From: Erwinia sp. E_sp_B01_1
GTDB lineage: Bacteria > Pseudomonadota > Gammaproteobacteria > Enterobacterales > Enterobacteriaceae
NCBI RefSeq assembly: GCF_036865545.1
Contig: NZ_CP142208.1
Location: 4,402,001-4,466,000, forward strand
DNA: 64,000 nucleotides
Direction: 5' to 3'
The notes below the pieces were generated by a model, which was not told the DNA's origin, ran no database searches, and saw nothing but the letters and a program-made list of their open reading frames with translations. The position numbers were made by a program, and so were the translations under genes. Position 1 is the stretch's first letter. Each line of letters opens with the position of its first letter. This document shows, piece after piece, positions 38,378 to 47,907 of the stretch.

Positions 38378-38399
38378 CAGGACGGGCGCCCCCGTCCTG
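38378..38399. terminator. Hairpin between the ABC operon and yjbB
   Basis: A perfect 9-bp stem (CAGGACGGG/CCCGTCCTG) with a CGCC loop about 70 bp after the ATPase gene. No T run, moderate support. Confidence 0.4.
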
Positions 38400-38466
38400 C
38401 CACTGCGGTTAAGTTTAGTCGATTTACTGAAAAAATCTGGTTAATCAGGGTGATAGTTAGTGATAA

Positions 38467-39459
38467 TCAGGCCACTTCCCGGAGCGTCAACCTGTCCAGC
38501 TTCAGCCCAACCAGGAAGCCTGCCGGGTGAAGATCCTCAACCGAGCGGTTCAGCACATCTACCCACAACTCCACCTCTTTTGCTTTAACCCGATAGCGGA
38601 TAACGTTGCCCAACAGGCTGTGGCTGAGAATTTCTGCCGGGATGCCCTGCTCCGGCGTGCAAAAAGCAACAGACTCCGGACGCAGGGCAACCTGACTGTG
38701 ATACGAGTCACCGGTCAGCCTTGTGGCCTGCTCCGCACTGAGCAGGTTGTAGTTGCCAATAAAACCGGCGGCGAAGAGATCCACCGGCTGCGTGTAGAGG
38801 GATTCCGCATTGCCATTCTGCACAATCCTGCCTTTGTTCATCAGCACGATGCGGTCTGAGAGCGTCAGGGCTTCTTCCTGATCGTGAGTGACAAACAGCG
38901 TGGTGAGATTCAGCTCTTTTTGAATCCGGCGGATCTGGTCACGCAGATGACGGCGGATACGGGCATCCAGCGCGGAGAGCGGTTCGTCCAGCAGCAGCAG
39001 TCGGGGTTGCGTCACCAGCGAGCGGGCCAGCGCCACACGTTGACATTGCCCACCGGAAAGCTGATGAGGGTAGCGTTTGGCATAATCGTTGAGCTCGACC
39101 AGTTCCAGCACCTCCGCAGTCCGGCGCTGAATATCGGCGGCTGGCAATTTTTGCATCTTCAGACCAAAGGCGACGTTACGTTCCACGCTCATATTAGGGA
39201 ACAGCGCATAACTCTGGAACACCATGCCGATGGAGCGCTTCTGCGGCGTCAGCGGCACAATATCCTGACCCTGAAGCACTATTTTGCCACTGTCCACTGA
39301 AGTCAGCCCGGCCAGGCAGCGCAGCAGCGTGGACTTGCCACAGCCGCTTGGCCCCAGCAGCGTGACGAACTCGCCCTCGCTGGCGGTGAAGTCGATATCC
39401 TGAAAAATCGTTGTCGGGCCGTAGCTTTTATTCAGTTGGGTGACGGTTAAGTAAGACAT
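38467..39459 (-). CDS. ABC transporter ATP-binding protein (PotA/PhnT type)
   Basis: 330-aa ATPase powering a solute importer. Walker A GPSGCGKSTLLRCLAG, Q-loop, signature LSGGQCQRVALARSL, Walker B RLLLLDEPLSALD and the H-loop VTHDQEEALTLSD are complete. A C-terminal TOBE-like regulatory domain begins about residue 240. It is the fifth and last gene of the operon. It belongs to the Fe3+/spermidine/phosphonate group of ABC proteins; sequence alone does not give the substrate. Confidence 0.88.
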   Translation of the reverse strand: MSYLTVTQLNKSYGPTTIFQDIDFTASEGEFVTLLGPSGCGKSTLLRCLAGLTSVDSGKIVLQGQDIVPLTPQKRSIGMVFQSYALFPNMSVERNVAFGLKMQKLPAADIQRRTAEVLELVELNDYAKRYPHQLSGGQCQRVALARSLVTQPRLLLLDEPLSALDARIRRHLRDQIRRIQKELNLTTLFVTHDQEEALTLSDRIVLMNKGRIVQNGNAESLYTQPVDLFAAGFIGNYNLLSAEQATRLTGDSYHSQVALRPESVAFCTPEQGIPAEILSHSLLGNVIRYRVKAKEVELWVDVLNRSVEDLHPAGFLVGLKLDRLTLREVA

Positions 39460-39461
39460 CT

Positions 39462-40247
39462 TCAGCCTCTCTCGCGGTTCAGGACGTTCGCCAGCCAGGT
39501 TACCAGCAGGACAACAAAGAAATAGGAGATCACCAGCGCACTGCTGAAGTGACCGCTGGCATTACGCACGTTGTACAAATAGACCTGGAGGGTTTCATAG
39601 CTGGTGCCGACCAGCATGTTAGCGAACACAAACTCACCGATTAAGAAGGAGAAAGAGAGCAGCACCGCAATCAGCGCGCCTTTGCGCAGATTAGGCAGAA
39701 CCACCAGCAGGGCGGCCTGCCAGGTACTGGCTCCTAACAGCGCGGCAGCATCCATCAGTTCGCGCATGTTGATCGCCTGCATGTTGTTTGAAATTGCCCG
39801 GTAAATAAACGGCAGCGCGATGGTGAAGTAGCAGCCGATCAGGATCCACGGCGTGCCGGTCAACATCAGCGGCGGTTCGGAATAGAGTTGCAGCAGCCCG
39901 ACTGAGGAGACCACCGGCGGCACGGCAAACGGCATCAGGATCAGCACGTTCATCACCGCATCCAGCTTGGGAAAGTAGTAAGCGATCACAAACATTGTCG
40001 GCAACACCAGCAGTAGCGAGAAGAACAGCGCGCCAAAGCAGATCAGTAGCGAATGGCCCAGGGCCACCAGGAAACGCGGATCGCTCCACAACTGGATCAT
40101 CCATTTAAGCGTAAAGCCATCGGGCAGGATGGTGGCTCCCCAACGCGAAGCCAGGGCGTAAAGCAACGTCGCCACCAGGGGCAGCGCCAGGATTAGAAAA
40201 ACCAGCAAGACGACCACCCGGTGATAAATATATTCCGTTCGGGACAT
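39462..40247 (-). CDS. ABC transporter permease, second subunit
   Basis: 261-aa inner-membrane permease with six hydrophobic segments. The cytoplasmic EAA-like loop reads ELMDAAALLGASTWQAALLVVLPNLRKG, the site that contacts the ATPase. It ends 2 bp before the ATPase gene start and follows the first permease by 12 bp. The family is that of the PotC/PhnV permeases. Confidence 0.87.
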   Translation of the reverse strand: MSRTEYIYHRVVVLLVFLILALPLVATLLYALASRWGATILPDGFTLKWMIQLWSDPRFLVALGHSLLICFGALFFSLLLVLPTMFVIAYYFPKLDAVMNVLILMPFAVPPVVSSVGLLQLYSEPPLMLTGTPWILIGCYFTIALPFIYRAISNNMQAINMRELMDAAALLGASTWQAALLVVLPNLRKGALIAVLLSFSFLIGEFVFANMLVGTSYETLQVYLYNVRNASGHFSSALVISYFFVVLLVTWLANVLNRERG

Positions 40248-40259
40248 TGTTGTTCTCCG

Positions 40260-41099
40260 TTAGCGCGCGTTCTGGTAGCTGCGGCGAACCAGCCACTGAT
40301 GAACCACGGTGATCACCGTCATCAGCGCTACCAGTACCATCGCCAGCGCGCTACCCATGTTCGGATCCAGCGAGATGTCGCCCGACACCAGCGCGGCAAT
40401 CCTTACCGGGATCACATTGAAATTCCCGGTGGTCAGCGCATAGATGGTGGCATAGGCACCCAGCGCATTGGCGAGCAGGATCACAAAGGTTCCCAGCAGG
40501 GCTGGCGTCAGGATCGGCAGGCCTATGTGTCGCCAGTAACGCCAGCGGCTGGCGCCAAGCAGGGCCGCCGACTCCTGCCACTCCTTTTTCAGCCCGTCAA
40601 AAGCCGGATAAAGCAGCAGCAGCCCAAGGGGGATCTGGAACCAGGTGTAGACCACAATCAGCCCGTCGGTGGAGTAGAGTTTGAAGCCGTCCATCAGACC
40701 ATATTTACGCATCAGTAAGGTCAGACAGCCGTTCAGCCCCAGCAGGATCACAAAAGCAAACGCCAGCGGCACACCGGCGAAGTTACTGGTCATATTGGTA
40801 AATGACATCAGGAAGCTGTGCAGCCTGCCGCCGCCCAGTTGATGCAGCGAATAACCGCCCACCAGCGCAATCAGCAGGCCAAAAACGCTGGACCAGAAGG
40901 AGATAGTCAGTGAGAACCGGATCGCCTGCTGATAGAAGGTTGAGGTAAAGATGTCGCTGTAATTGGCCCAGCCCCAGGCTTCGTTCATCTCGCTGTAGAA
41001 GCTGTTGATCGCAATCCACACCAGCGGTGCGATTTGGAAAGCGATGTAGAACAGCGCAAAGGGAAGCAGACAGAGTAGCGCTATTCCTTTGCCTTTCAT
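40260..41099 (-). CDS. ABC transporter permease, first subunit
   Basis: 279-aa inner-membrane permease with about six transmembrane segments. The EAA loop is WQESAALLGASRWRYWRHIGLPILTP. The start MKGKGIALLCLLPF was chosen because its ATG overlaps the stop of the upstream phosphodiesterase gene (ATGA), which shows tight coupling. It resembles PotB/PhnU permeases. Confidence 0.87.
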   Translation of the reverse strand: MKGKGIALLCLLPFALFYIAFQIAPLVWIAINSFYSEMNEAWGWANYSDIFTSTFYQQAIRFSLTISFWSSVFGLLIALVGGYSLHQLGGGRLHSFLMSFTNMTSNFAGVPLAFAFVILLGLNGCLTLLMRKYGLMDGFKLYSTDGLIVVYTWFQIPLGLLLLYPAFDGLKKEWQESAALLGASRWRYWRHIGLPILTPALLGTFVILLANALGAYATIYALTTGNFNVIPVRIAALVSGDISLDPNMGSALAMVLVALMTVITVVHQWLVRRSYQNAR

Positions 41100-41914
41100 T
41101 CTGCAAACTCCCGCGGGCCGAGCAGCTCCGGGCAGACCGGCTTGTCGTGATCCACGCCGAGGATGTCGCACAACGTGCCACAAAGCTCTGTCTGCAATGG
41201 CGCAGCGTCGATCTGCAGTGAGAACGCGCTGCCAAACACAAACAACGGAACCTGGGTTTCTTCCGGCAAGATGCCGCCATGGCTGCGATCATCGTTCATG
41301 CCGTGATCGGCGGTGACCACCACCTGATAGCCCTCTTCCAGCCAGGTCGGCATCCAGTGAGAGAGATAGCCATCAGCCATACGCGCCCTGTTGCGGTACT
41401 GCGGCGTCGACAGGCCATATTTATGCCCGGCATCGTCAATATTCATCGGGTGGATCAGCAGGAAATCAGGGTTAAAGCACAGACGCAGGCTCTCTGCATC
41501 TTCAAACAGATGCGAATCCGGATAGCCGTCGTCAGAGTAAAAATGGCCGTACTGAATGGGCAGTGCGGCATCTTCAGTGTGGCGATCGCGGGCCGGATGC
41601 CAGGGTGAACGATTATACAGTTCGCTCACCCAGTGATAGGCCGCCGCCGCCGTTGTCAGCCCGGCATCGCGCGCATAATGAAAAATACTGCGCTCTTTGC
41701 TCAGACGGCTGACGCCGTTGTGGATAATGCCGCTTTTCACCGGCGTCACACCGGTGAGAATGCATTCATACAGCGGCCTGGAAAGCGAAGGAAGCTCGCA
41801 GGATATCTGGTAGAGCTGCCCGTTTCCCTGCGCGCACTCTGCCTGCAGATACCCCATGGCATGTTGAGCCACTTCAAAGCTCAGGCCGTCCAGCACTACC
41901 AGAATCGTTTTCAT
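41096..41914 (-). CDS. Alkaline-phosphatase-superfamily phosphodiesterase/phosphatase
   Basis: 272-aa cytoplasmic (no signal peptide) hydrolase of the nucleotide pyrophosphatase/phosphodiesterase branch of the alkaline phosphatase superfamily. The metal-binding pattern is visible: VLDG at the N-terminus, a Ser/Thr nucleophile region near SRPLYECILTG, NIDDAGHKYG, TADHGM and a final histidine in DRSHGG. It lies inside an ABC importer operon, 9 bp after the binding protein gene, so it probably hydrolyses the imported phosphoester or phosphonate. The exact substrate is unknown. Confidence 0.78.
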   Translation of the reverse strand: MKTILVVLDGLSFEVAQHAMGYLQAECAQGNGQLYQISCELPSLSRPLYECILTGVTPVKSGIIHNGVSRLSKERSIFHYARDAGLTTAAAAYHWVSELYNRSPWHPARDRHTEDAALPIQYGHFYSDDGYPDSHLFEDAESLRLCFNPDFLLIHPMNIDDAGHKYGLSTPQYRNRARMADGYLSHWMPTWLEEGYQVVVTADHGMNDDRSHGGILPEETQVPLFVFGSAFSLQIDAAPLQTELCGTLCDILGVDHDKPVCPELLGPREFAE

Positions 41915-41923
41915 CCTGAATCC

Positions 41924-42985
41924 TTATTGCTTCATGTTAACAATGACGTTTTCCTGCCACAGGCGAGGCAGCATTTTCGAGGTTTTGTCCCAGGCCTGTG
42001 GATCGGCAATCGGGTGAGCACTTTTGTATTCGGCGTTTGGCAACAACTTAGCCTGCACATCTGCTGGCAGCGTTAAATGCTCAGCACGGATTGGGCGGGC
42101 ATAGCCACGTGCCAGGTTAATCTGACCGGCATCAGAGAAAATATACTCACGGGTCAGTTTTGCGGCGTTAGGGTGCTTCGCGTATTTGTTGATGATGGTG
42201 GTGTAGCCGGAAGTGATTGAGCCATCAGAAGGGATCACCACTTCAAAGCGGCTTTTATCAATCTGATCGCGATAGTTAAGGCCATTAAAGTCCCACACCA
42301 CGGCAACCTGAATTTCGCCCTTCTCGATATTCGCAATCACCGGGTCGGTGACACCAAGACGGCCTTCTTTCGCCAGATCGCTGAAGAAGCTCAGCGCGGG
42401 TTTGAGATCTTTTTCATTTCCGCCCATCGCATAAGCGGCGGCCAGGACACCGTTCGCGGCCTGAGCAGCAACGCCGACGTCACCGATAGTGACCACATAC
42501 TTGCCCTTTTTCAGATCCGCCCAGCTGTGAGGAATGTCTTTGACCTGATCTTTATTGATGATGAAAGCGATGGTGCCGGTGTAGGCCAGCGCCCAGTTAC
42601 CCTCTTTATCTTTTGCCCAGTCTGGTACCTGATCCCAGGTGCTGGGTTTGTAAGGCTGAGCCAGCCCTTTCTGCACGGCAACCGGGCCAAACGCGGCACC
42701 CACATCACCAATATCTGCGGTGGCATTGCTCTTTTCAGCGGCAAATTTCGCCAGTTCCTGAGCAGAGGACATGTCGGTATCGCTGTGCTTAATCCCGTAT
42801 TTGCTGCTGATATCTTCCCAGGTGCCTTTCCAGTTAGCCCAGCTGTCCGGCATACCGACGCTGTTGACCTGACCTTCAGCTTTGGCCGCTTTTTCCAGTG
42901 CGGCAAGGTCGGGATCGGCAGCGTGCGCTGCCGGAAGGGCAAGGATAATGGCACTGGCTAACACAGAGGCGAACAATGATTTCAT
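41924..42985 (-). CDS. ABC transporter periplasmic substrate-binding protein (FbpA/PotD-like)
   Basis: 353-aa exported protein with a signal peptide ending AAHA-AD at about residue 22. It is of the class II (type 2 periplasmic) fold seen in iron, spermidine, thiamine and phosphonate transporters. It is the first gene of the operon and should be the most expressed. GGAG stands before the ATG. The divergent promoter region carries two palindromic operators. The ligand is not deducible; the neighbouring phosphodiesterase suggests a phosphorus compound. Confidence 0.83.
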   Translation of the reverse strand: MKSLFASVLASAIILALPAAHAADPDLAALEKAAKAEGQVNSVGMPDSWANWKGTWEDISSKYGIKHSDTDMSSAQELAKFAAEKSNATADIGDVGAAFGPVAVQKGLAQPYKPSTWDQVPDWAKDKEGNWALAYTGTIAFIINKDQVKDIPHSWADLKKGKYVVTIGDVGVAAQAANGVLAAAYAMGGNEKDLKPALSFFSDLAKEGRLGVTDPVIANIEKGEIQVAVVWDFNGLNYRDQIDKSRFEVVIPSDGSITSGYTTIINKYAKHPNAAKLTREYIFSDAGQINLARGYARPIRAEHLTLPADVQAKLLPNAEYKSAHPIADPQAWDKTSKMLPRLWQENVIVNMKQ

Positions 42986-43019
42986 AACTGCTGCTCCAGA
43001 TGATAAGTTGAGTGGCCTT

Positions 43020-43033
43020 CTGGACTAGTCCAG
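43020..43033. promoter_or_regulatory. GntR-type palindromic operator 1
   Basis: CTGGACTAGTCCAG is a perfect 14-bp palindrome 35 bp upstream of the binding-protein start. It shares the core TGGACTAGTCCA with a second site; their centres are 74 bp apart, about seven helical turns. The core resembles the TGGTCTAGACCA sites of the HutC/NagR branch of GntR proteins, to which the adjacent regulator belongs. Confidence 0.8.
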
Positions 43034-43093
43034 CAAGATCCGAGCCAATCTAGCCTGGCGGTATGACAGTTTTATGTCAGTACCCATTGGGCT

Positions 43094-43107
43094 GTGGACT
43101 AGTCCAC
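43094..43107. promoter_or_regulatory. GntR-type palindromic operator 2
   Basis: GTGGACTAGTCCAC is a second perfect 14-bp palindrome with the same 12-bp core, 83 bp before the GntR gene and 109 bp before the binding-protein gene. Confidence 0.8.
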
Positions 43108-43189
43108 ACTCTCTGTAGCAGGGGTCAGGGGGTTTTGCGCGGCGGTCGATCTGTTTATGTGCAGCTTCGCACCAAATTGAGGCTTTGAT

Positions 43190-43930
43190 GTGATGAAAGC
43201 GTTAACTGTAGATCTTATTTGCCAGCGGCTTGCCAGCCGCATTGCCGCAGGGGACTTTTCGGCCAGCGGACGATTGCCCTCAGAGCGATGGCTGAGCGAG
43301 CACTTTTCCACAACGCGCATTACGCTGCGCGAGGCACTGGGCCAGCTGGAGTTTCAGGGGATTATCTACCGGGAACTGCGGCGTGGCTGGTTTATAGCGC
43401 CACCCCGACTCGCTTATGACCCGTTACTGCGTAGCCATTTTCATGCGATGGCGGAGCGTCAGGGCCGGACAGCAGAAACAGAGGTGCTGGATGCCAACAG
43501 AGTCAGCGCCAGCGCAACTTTAGCCCATCAGTTGGCCATGACAGAAGGCGAGGAAGTTTATCGCATCCGGCGACTGCGGCGCATTGATGGCCGTGTGGTG
43601 TTGTACGTTGAACATTACCTTAACCCCCACTATTTCCCGGACCTGTTGAGCTTCGACCTGACCCGGTCGCTCACCAATTTGTATCAGGAAGAGTATGGCA
43701 TCAGTTATGGGCGCGTCGGGTTCACCATGTTGCCCGGACCCCTTCCCCCTTTTGCCGCCCCGGCCCTCAAAGTCGCCGCAGGCAGCCCGGCATTATTTAT
43801 CACCCGGATTAACCGCGATCGGCACGACCGTATCATCGACTGTGACTATGAATACTGGCGCTACGATGCGTTATATATCGACGTGCAGGTCAGAGAACAG
43901 GAACAGGCCGCAGAACCTCCGGCTGTATGA
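43190..43930 (+). CDS. GntR/HutC family (UTRA domain) transcriptional regulator
   Basis: 246-aa repressor. The N-terminal winged helix-turn-helix (residues about 5-70: ICQRLASRIAAGDFSASGRLPSERWLSEHF, TTRITLREALGQLEFQGI) is followed by a UTRA effector domain (about 90-235). It is divergent from the ABC/phosphodiesterase operon, and two identical-core palindromes lie in the 204-bp gap, so it very probably controls that operon and itself. It resembles PhnR-type regulators of phosphonate transport, but that substrate is only a guess. Two adjacent ATGs can start it. Confidence 0.88.
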   Translation: MMKALTVDLICQRLASRIAAGDFSASGRLPSERWLSEHFSTTRITLREALGQLEFQGIIYRELRRGWFIAPPRLAYDPLLRSHFHAMAERQGRTAETEVLDANRVSASATLAHQLAMTEGEEVYRIRRLRRIDGRVVLYVEHYLNPHYFPDLLSFDLTRSLTNLYQEEYGISYGRVGFTMLPGPLPPFAAPALKVAAGSPALFITRINRDRHDRIIDCDYEYWRYDALYIDVQVREQEQAAEPPAV

Positions 43931-43993
43931 AGTCGACAGAGAAATTGCGTGCCGGTGAAAGCCTGGCACGCTGAAATCAGACGGTGTGTAAGT

Positions 43994-44014
43994 GGGCCGG
44001 AGAGGCTCCGGCCC
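43994..44014. terminator. Hairpin between convergent gntR-type gene and metH
   Basis: A perfect 9-bp stem (GGGCCGGAG/CTCCGGCCC) with an AGG loop, 12 bp from the metH stop. No T run. Confidence 0.45.
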
Positions 44015-44025
44015 GAGGAGGCAGG

Positions 44026-47000
44026 TCAATCGGCATCGTACCCCAGATTCGGGGCCAGCCAGCGCTCCACTTCCTGTACCGGCATGCCTTTGCGACGGGC
44101 GTAATCTTCAATCTGATCGCGCTGAAGCTGCGCCACCGCAAAGTATTTGCTGTCGGGATGGCTGAAGTACCAGCCGGAAACAGCCGCGCCTGGCCACATC
44201 GCGAAAGACTCTGTCAGCTTCATTCCGGTATGCGTTTCCACATCCAGCAGCTTCCAGATTGTCTCTTTTTCAGTATGTTCCGGGCAGGCCGGATAGCCCG
44301 GAGCCGGACGAATGCCCTGATAATTCTCACGGATCAGCTCTTCATTGCTCAGGTTTTCCGTAGCGGCAAAGCCCCAGATAACCTTACGCACGCGTTCGTG
44401 AAGATATTCGGCAAATCCTTCCGCCAGGCGGTCAGCCAGCGCCTTCACCATGATTTTGTTGTAGTCATCATGCTGCGCGTCGTAAGCCTCAGCCAGCGCA
44501 TCTTCTTCCAGCCCGCCGGTCACTGCGAATGCCCCCAGATAATCCGCCTTACCGCTGGACTTCGGCGCCACAAAATCGGCGAGGCAGTAATTCGCAAAGC
44601 CCGTCTTCTCTGTCTGCTGACGTAAGTGACGACTTACTTGCAATACGCTGCTTCGTGACTCATCCGCATAGATTTCGATGTCATCGCCCACCCGGTTAGC
44701 CGGGAAAATACCGACCACGCCGCGTGGAGTCAGCAGGTTTTTGCTGCTCAACTCATCCAGCATGGCATTGGCATCGGCCAGCAGGCGTTTTGCCTCTTCA
44801 CCGACCACTTCATCTTCCAGAATGCGCGGATATTTGCCCGCCAGCGACCAGGTCATAAAGAATGGCGTCCAGTCGATGTAGTTACGCAGGGTTTCGATGT
44901 TAGCACTTACTTCGCTCACACCAAGCCTGTGTGCTACGGGCGGCGTATAGCTTTCCCAGTCCAGAGAGAGATCGTTCTCTCTTGCCACCTGCAAAGTTAC
45001 CGGCGGCGTGCGGGGTTTTTTACGGCCATGCTGGATGCGAACCGTGTCGTACTCTTTGCGGGTACGGGCCACGAACTCGTCACGCTGGGTGGCAGACAGC
45101 AGCGCAGAAACCACGCCAACCGTACGCGAAGCATTCTGTACATAGACCGTAGGGCCACTGTAATTCTGTTCGATTTTCACGGCGGTATGCGCTTTAGAGG
45201 TGGTAGCTCCACCAATCAGCAGTGGCAGGGTAAAGCCCTGACGCTCCATCTCTTTCGCCACGTTGACCATTTCATCCAGCGAAGGGGTGATCAACCCGGA
45301 AAGCCCGATAATGTCGGCGTTGTGCTCTCTGGCCGTTTTGAGGATTTTTTCACCCGGTACCATGACGCCCAGGTCGATGATTTCATAGTTGTTACACTGG
45401 AGCACCACGCCAACGATGTTCTTACCAATGTCGTGGACATCGCCTTTTACCGTCGCCAGCACGATCTTGCCGTTGGTTCTGCCCTTCTCTTTACTGGCTT
45501 CAATATAAGGTTCGAGGTAGGCCACAGCCTGTTTCATTACGCGGGCCGATTTCACCACCTGCGGCAGGAACATTTTTCCTTCGCCAAACAGATCGCCCAC
45601 CACATTCATCCCGGCCATCAACGGGCCTTCAATCACTTCGATGGGTCGGCTGGCATTCTGTCGGGCGGCTTCGGTATCTTCTTCAATAAATTCGGTAATA
45701 CCTTTAACCAGCGAGTATTCCAGCCGTTTCTCCACTTCCCAACTGCGCCATTCAGCCTGGGGTTTGGTGCTCCCCTCGTCGGATTTGGTGCCGCGGTATT
45801 TCTCTGAAAGCTCCAGCAACCGCTCAGTGCCGTCATCCCGTCGGTTCTGGATCACATCTTCTACAGCTTCACGCAGATCCTCGTCGAGATCGTCATAAAT
45901 GGCCAGTTGTCCGGCGTTGACGATGCCCATGTCCATACCATTACGAATAGCGTGGTAGAGGAAAACGGCATGAATGGCTTCACGTACCGGGTCATTGCCA
46001 CGGAAGGAGAAAGAGACGTTAGAGACGCCCCCGGAGATCATCGCATGTGGCAATTCACGTTTGATGTCTTCACAGGCACCGATGAAGTCCATCGCGTAGT
46101 TGTTGTGCTCTTCAATCCCGGTCGCCACGGCGAAAATGTTGGGGTCGAAAATAATGTCTTCAGGTGGGAAACCGACCTCTTCGGTCAGGATTTTGTAGGC
46201 ACGGCGGCAAATTTCAATTTTACGCGCGCGCGTATCTGCCTGACCCACTTCGTCGAAGGCCATCACCACCATCGCGGCACCATAACGGCGCACCAGCTTC
46301 GCATGGTGAACAAAAGCCTCAACGCCTTCCTTCATCGAGATGGAGTTGACGATGCCTTTGCCCTGAATACATTGCAGGCCTTTTTCGATCACGTCCCATT
46401 TTGAGGAGTCGATCATAATAGGGACGCGGGCGATATCCGGCTCACCGGCAATCAGGTTGAGGAAACGCACCATAGCGGCTTCCGCATCCAGCATGCCTTC
46501 ATCCATGTTGATATCGATAATCTGTGCGCCGCTTTGCACCTGCTGGAGCGCAACGTCCAGCGCTTCATTGTATTTATCTTCTTTAATCAGGCGTTTGAAC
46601 TTCGCCGACCCGGTAACGTTAGTTCGCTCACCCACGTTAACAAACAGCGACTCTGCGCTAATGGTCAGGGGTTCCAGACCGGACAGGCGGCAGGCTACCG
46701 GCAGCGTAGGTAAAGCACGCGGTGCCACGCCTTCAACCGCTTTCGCCATTGCAGCAATGTGCTCCGGCGTGGTGCCACAGCATCCACCGATGATGTTCAG
46801 GAAGCCCGATCTCGCCCATTCACCGATCTGCTCAGCCATCACTCCGGCATCGAGATCGTATTCGCCAAAGGCGTTGGGCAGGCCGGCATTCGGGTGCGCG
46901 GTCACATAGCCTTCTGCAATGCGGGAGAGTTCAGCCACATACTGACGCAGCTCATCCGGCCCCAGCGCGCAGTTAAGCCCGAAGGAGAGCGGTTCAGCAT

Positions 47001-47709
47001 GGCGTAATGAGTTATAGAAAGCTTCGGTAGTCTGGCCGGACAGGGTGCGGCCAGAGGCATCGGTAATGGTGCCGGAGATCATCAGCGGCAGTTCAACACC
47101 CAACGCCTCAAATTCCGTTTTCACCGCGAAGATGGCGGCTTTGGCGTTGAGGGTGTCGAACACGGTTTCAATCATGATGATATCAGCCCCGCCCTCCACC
47201 AGCGCGCGGGTCGATTCGCGATAGGCTTCCACCAGCTGATTGAAGGTAACGTTACGGAAGGCAGGATCGTTGACGTCTGGTGAAATTGAGCAGGTACGGT
47301 TGGTCGGGCCGAGCACACCGGCGACGTAACGCGGACGTTCAGGCGTGCGGGCTGTCCACTCGTCGGCACTGATTCGCGCCAGCCGGGCTGCCTCATAGTT
47401 AATTTCTGCCGACAGCGATTCCATGTGGTAATCAGCCATCGCAATGGTGGTGGAGTTGAAGGTGTTGGTTTCCAGAATATCGGCACCCGCTTCCAGATAA
47501 GCATTATGGATTTCGCTTATCACATCCGGGCGGGTCAGGACCAGCAGGTCATTGTTTCCTTTCAGATCGCTCTGCCAGTCGGCAAAACGTTCACCGCGAA
47601 AGTCCTGCTCTTCCAGCCGGTAGCTCTGGATCATTGTGCCCATACCGCCATCCAGCAGCATGATTCGTTTCGCCAGCTGCTGCTGCAGCACTTCTGTTCT
47701 GTTGCTCAC
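44026..47709 (-). CDS. metH: Cobalamin-dependent methionine synthase MetH
   Basis: Transfers a methyl group from 5-methyltetrahydrofolate to homocysteine through B12. The GTG start ([12 protein letters not shown]) has AGGGG 6 bp upstream and gives 1227 aa, exactly the E. coli length. Four modules are intact: homocysteine domain with zinc cysteines in GLNCALG and [10 protein letters not shown]; folate domain ([15 protein letters not shown]); B12 domain with the lower-ligand histidine in [12 protein letters not shown]; and the C-terminal activation domain binding S-adenosylmethionine ([15 protein letters not shown]). Divergent from iclR as in E. coli. Confidence 0.97.
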   Translation of the reverse strand: MSNRTEVLQQQLAKRIMLLDGGMGTMIQSYRLEEQDFRGERFADWQSDLKGNNDLLVLTRPDVISEIHNAYLEAGADILETNTFNSTTIAMADYHMESLSAEINYEAARLARISADEWTARTPERPRYVAGVLGPTNRTCSISPDVNDPAFRNVTFNQLVEAYRESTRALVEGGADIIMIETVFDTLNAKAAIFAVKTEFEALGVELPLMISGTITDASGRTLSGQTTEAFYNSLRHAEPLSFGLNCALGPDELRQYVAELSRIAEGYVTAHPNAGLPNAFGEYDLDAGVMAEQIGEWARSGFLNIIGGCCGTTPEHIAAMAKAVEGVAPRALPTLPVACRLSGLEPLTISAESLFVNVGERTNVTGSAKFKRLIKEDKYNEALDVALQQVQSGAQIIDINMDEGMLDAEAAMVRFLNLIAGEPDIARVPIMIDSSKWDVIEKGLQCIQGKGIVNSISMKEGVEAFVHHAKLVRRYGAAMVVMAFDEVGQADTRARKIEICRRAYKILTEEVGFPPEDIIFDPNIFAVATGIEEHNNYAMDFIGACEDIKRELPHAMISGGVSNVSFSFRGNDPVREAIHAVFLYHAIRNGMDMGIVNAGQLAIYDDLDEDLREAVEDVIQNRRDDGTERLLELSEKYRGTKSDEGSTKPQAEWRSWEVEKRLEYSLVKGITEFIEEDTEAARQNASRPIEVIEGPLMAGMNVVGDLFGEGKMFLPQVVKSARVMKQAVAYLEPYIEASKEKGRTNGKIVLATVKGDVHDIGKNIVGVVLQCNNYEIIDLGVMVPGEKILKTAREHNADIIGLSGLITPSLDEMVNVAKEMERQGFTLPLLIGGATTSKAHTAVKIEQNYSGPTVYVQNASRTVGVVSALLSATQRDEFVARTRKEYDTVRIQHGRKKPRTPPVTLQVARENDLSLDWESYTPPVAHRLGVSEVSANIETLRNYIDWTPFFMTWSLAGKYPRILEDEVVGEEAKRLLADANAMLDELSSKNLLTPRGVVGIFPANRVGDDIEIYADESRSSVLQVSRHLRQQTEKTGFANYCLADFVAPKSSGKADYLGAFAVTGGLEEDALAEAYDAQHDDYNKIMVKALADRLAEGFAEYLHERVRKVIWGFAATENLSNEELIRENYQGIRPAPGYPACPEHTEKETIWKLLDVETHTGMKLTESFAMWPGAAVSGWYFSHPDSKYFAVAQLQRDQIEDYARRKGMPVQEVERWLAPNLGYDAD

Positions 47710-47867
47710 TCTCGCCCCTTCAACCTCTACCCAATGGCAACTATGCCAGCTGGACATACTGGCACAACTTTTGAGCAGGTAAAAGAAAACCACCGTGAGA
47801 CATTTTCAGCCAGCCGCTGCAACAGATCCGACCAGCAAAGCGGACGTTGCATTATTAATCAATAAAA

Positions 47868-47882
47868 CGAAAATGATTTCCA
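47868..47882. promoter_or_regulatory. IclR autoregulatory operator
   Basis: CGAAAATGATTTCCA, 26 bp upstream of the iclR start, matches the IclR site that E. coli carries at its own promoter and the palindromic consensus TGGAAATNATTTCCA. Confidence 0.75.
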
Positions 47883-47907
47883 TATGGTGAAAATTAAGGA
47901 GTCAGAC

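Noticed and set aside
44929..45807. 292-codon plus-strand open frame opposite metH
   Set aside because: Mirror of the MetH coding sequence without independent signals.
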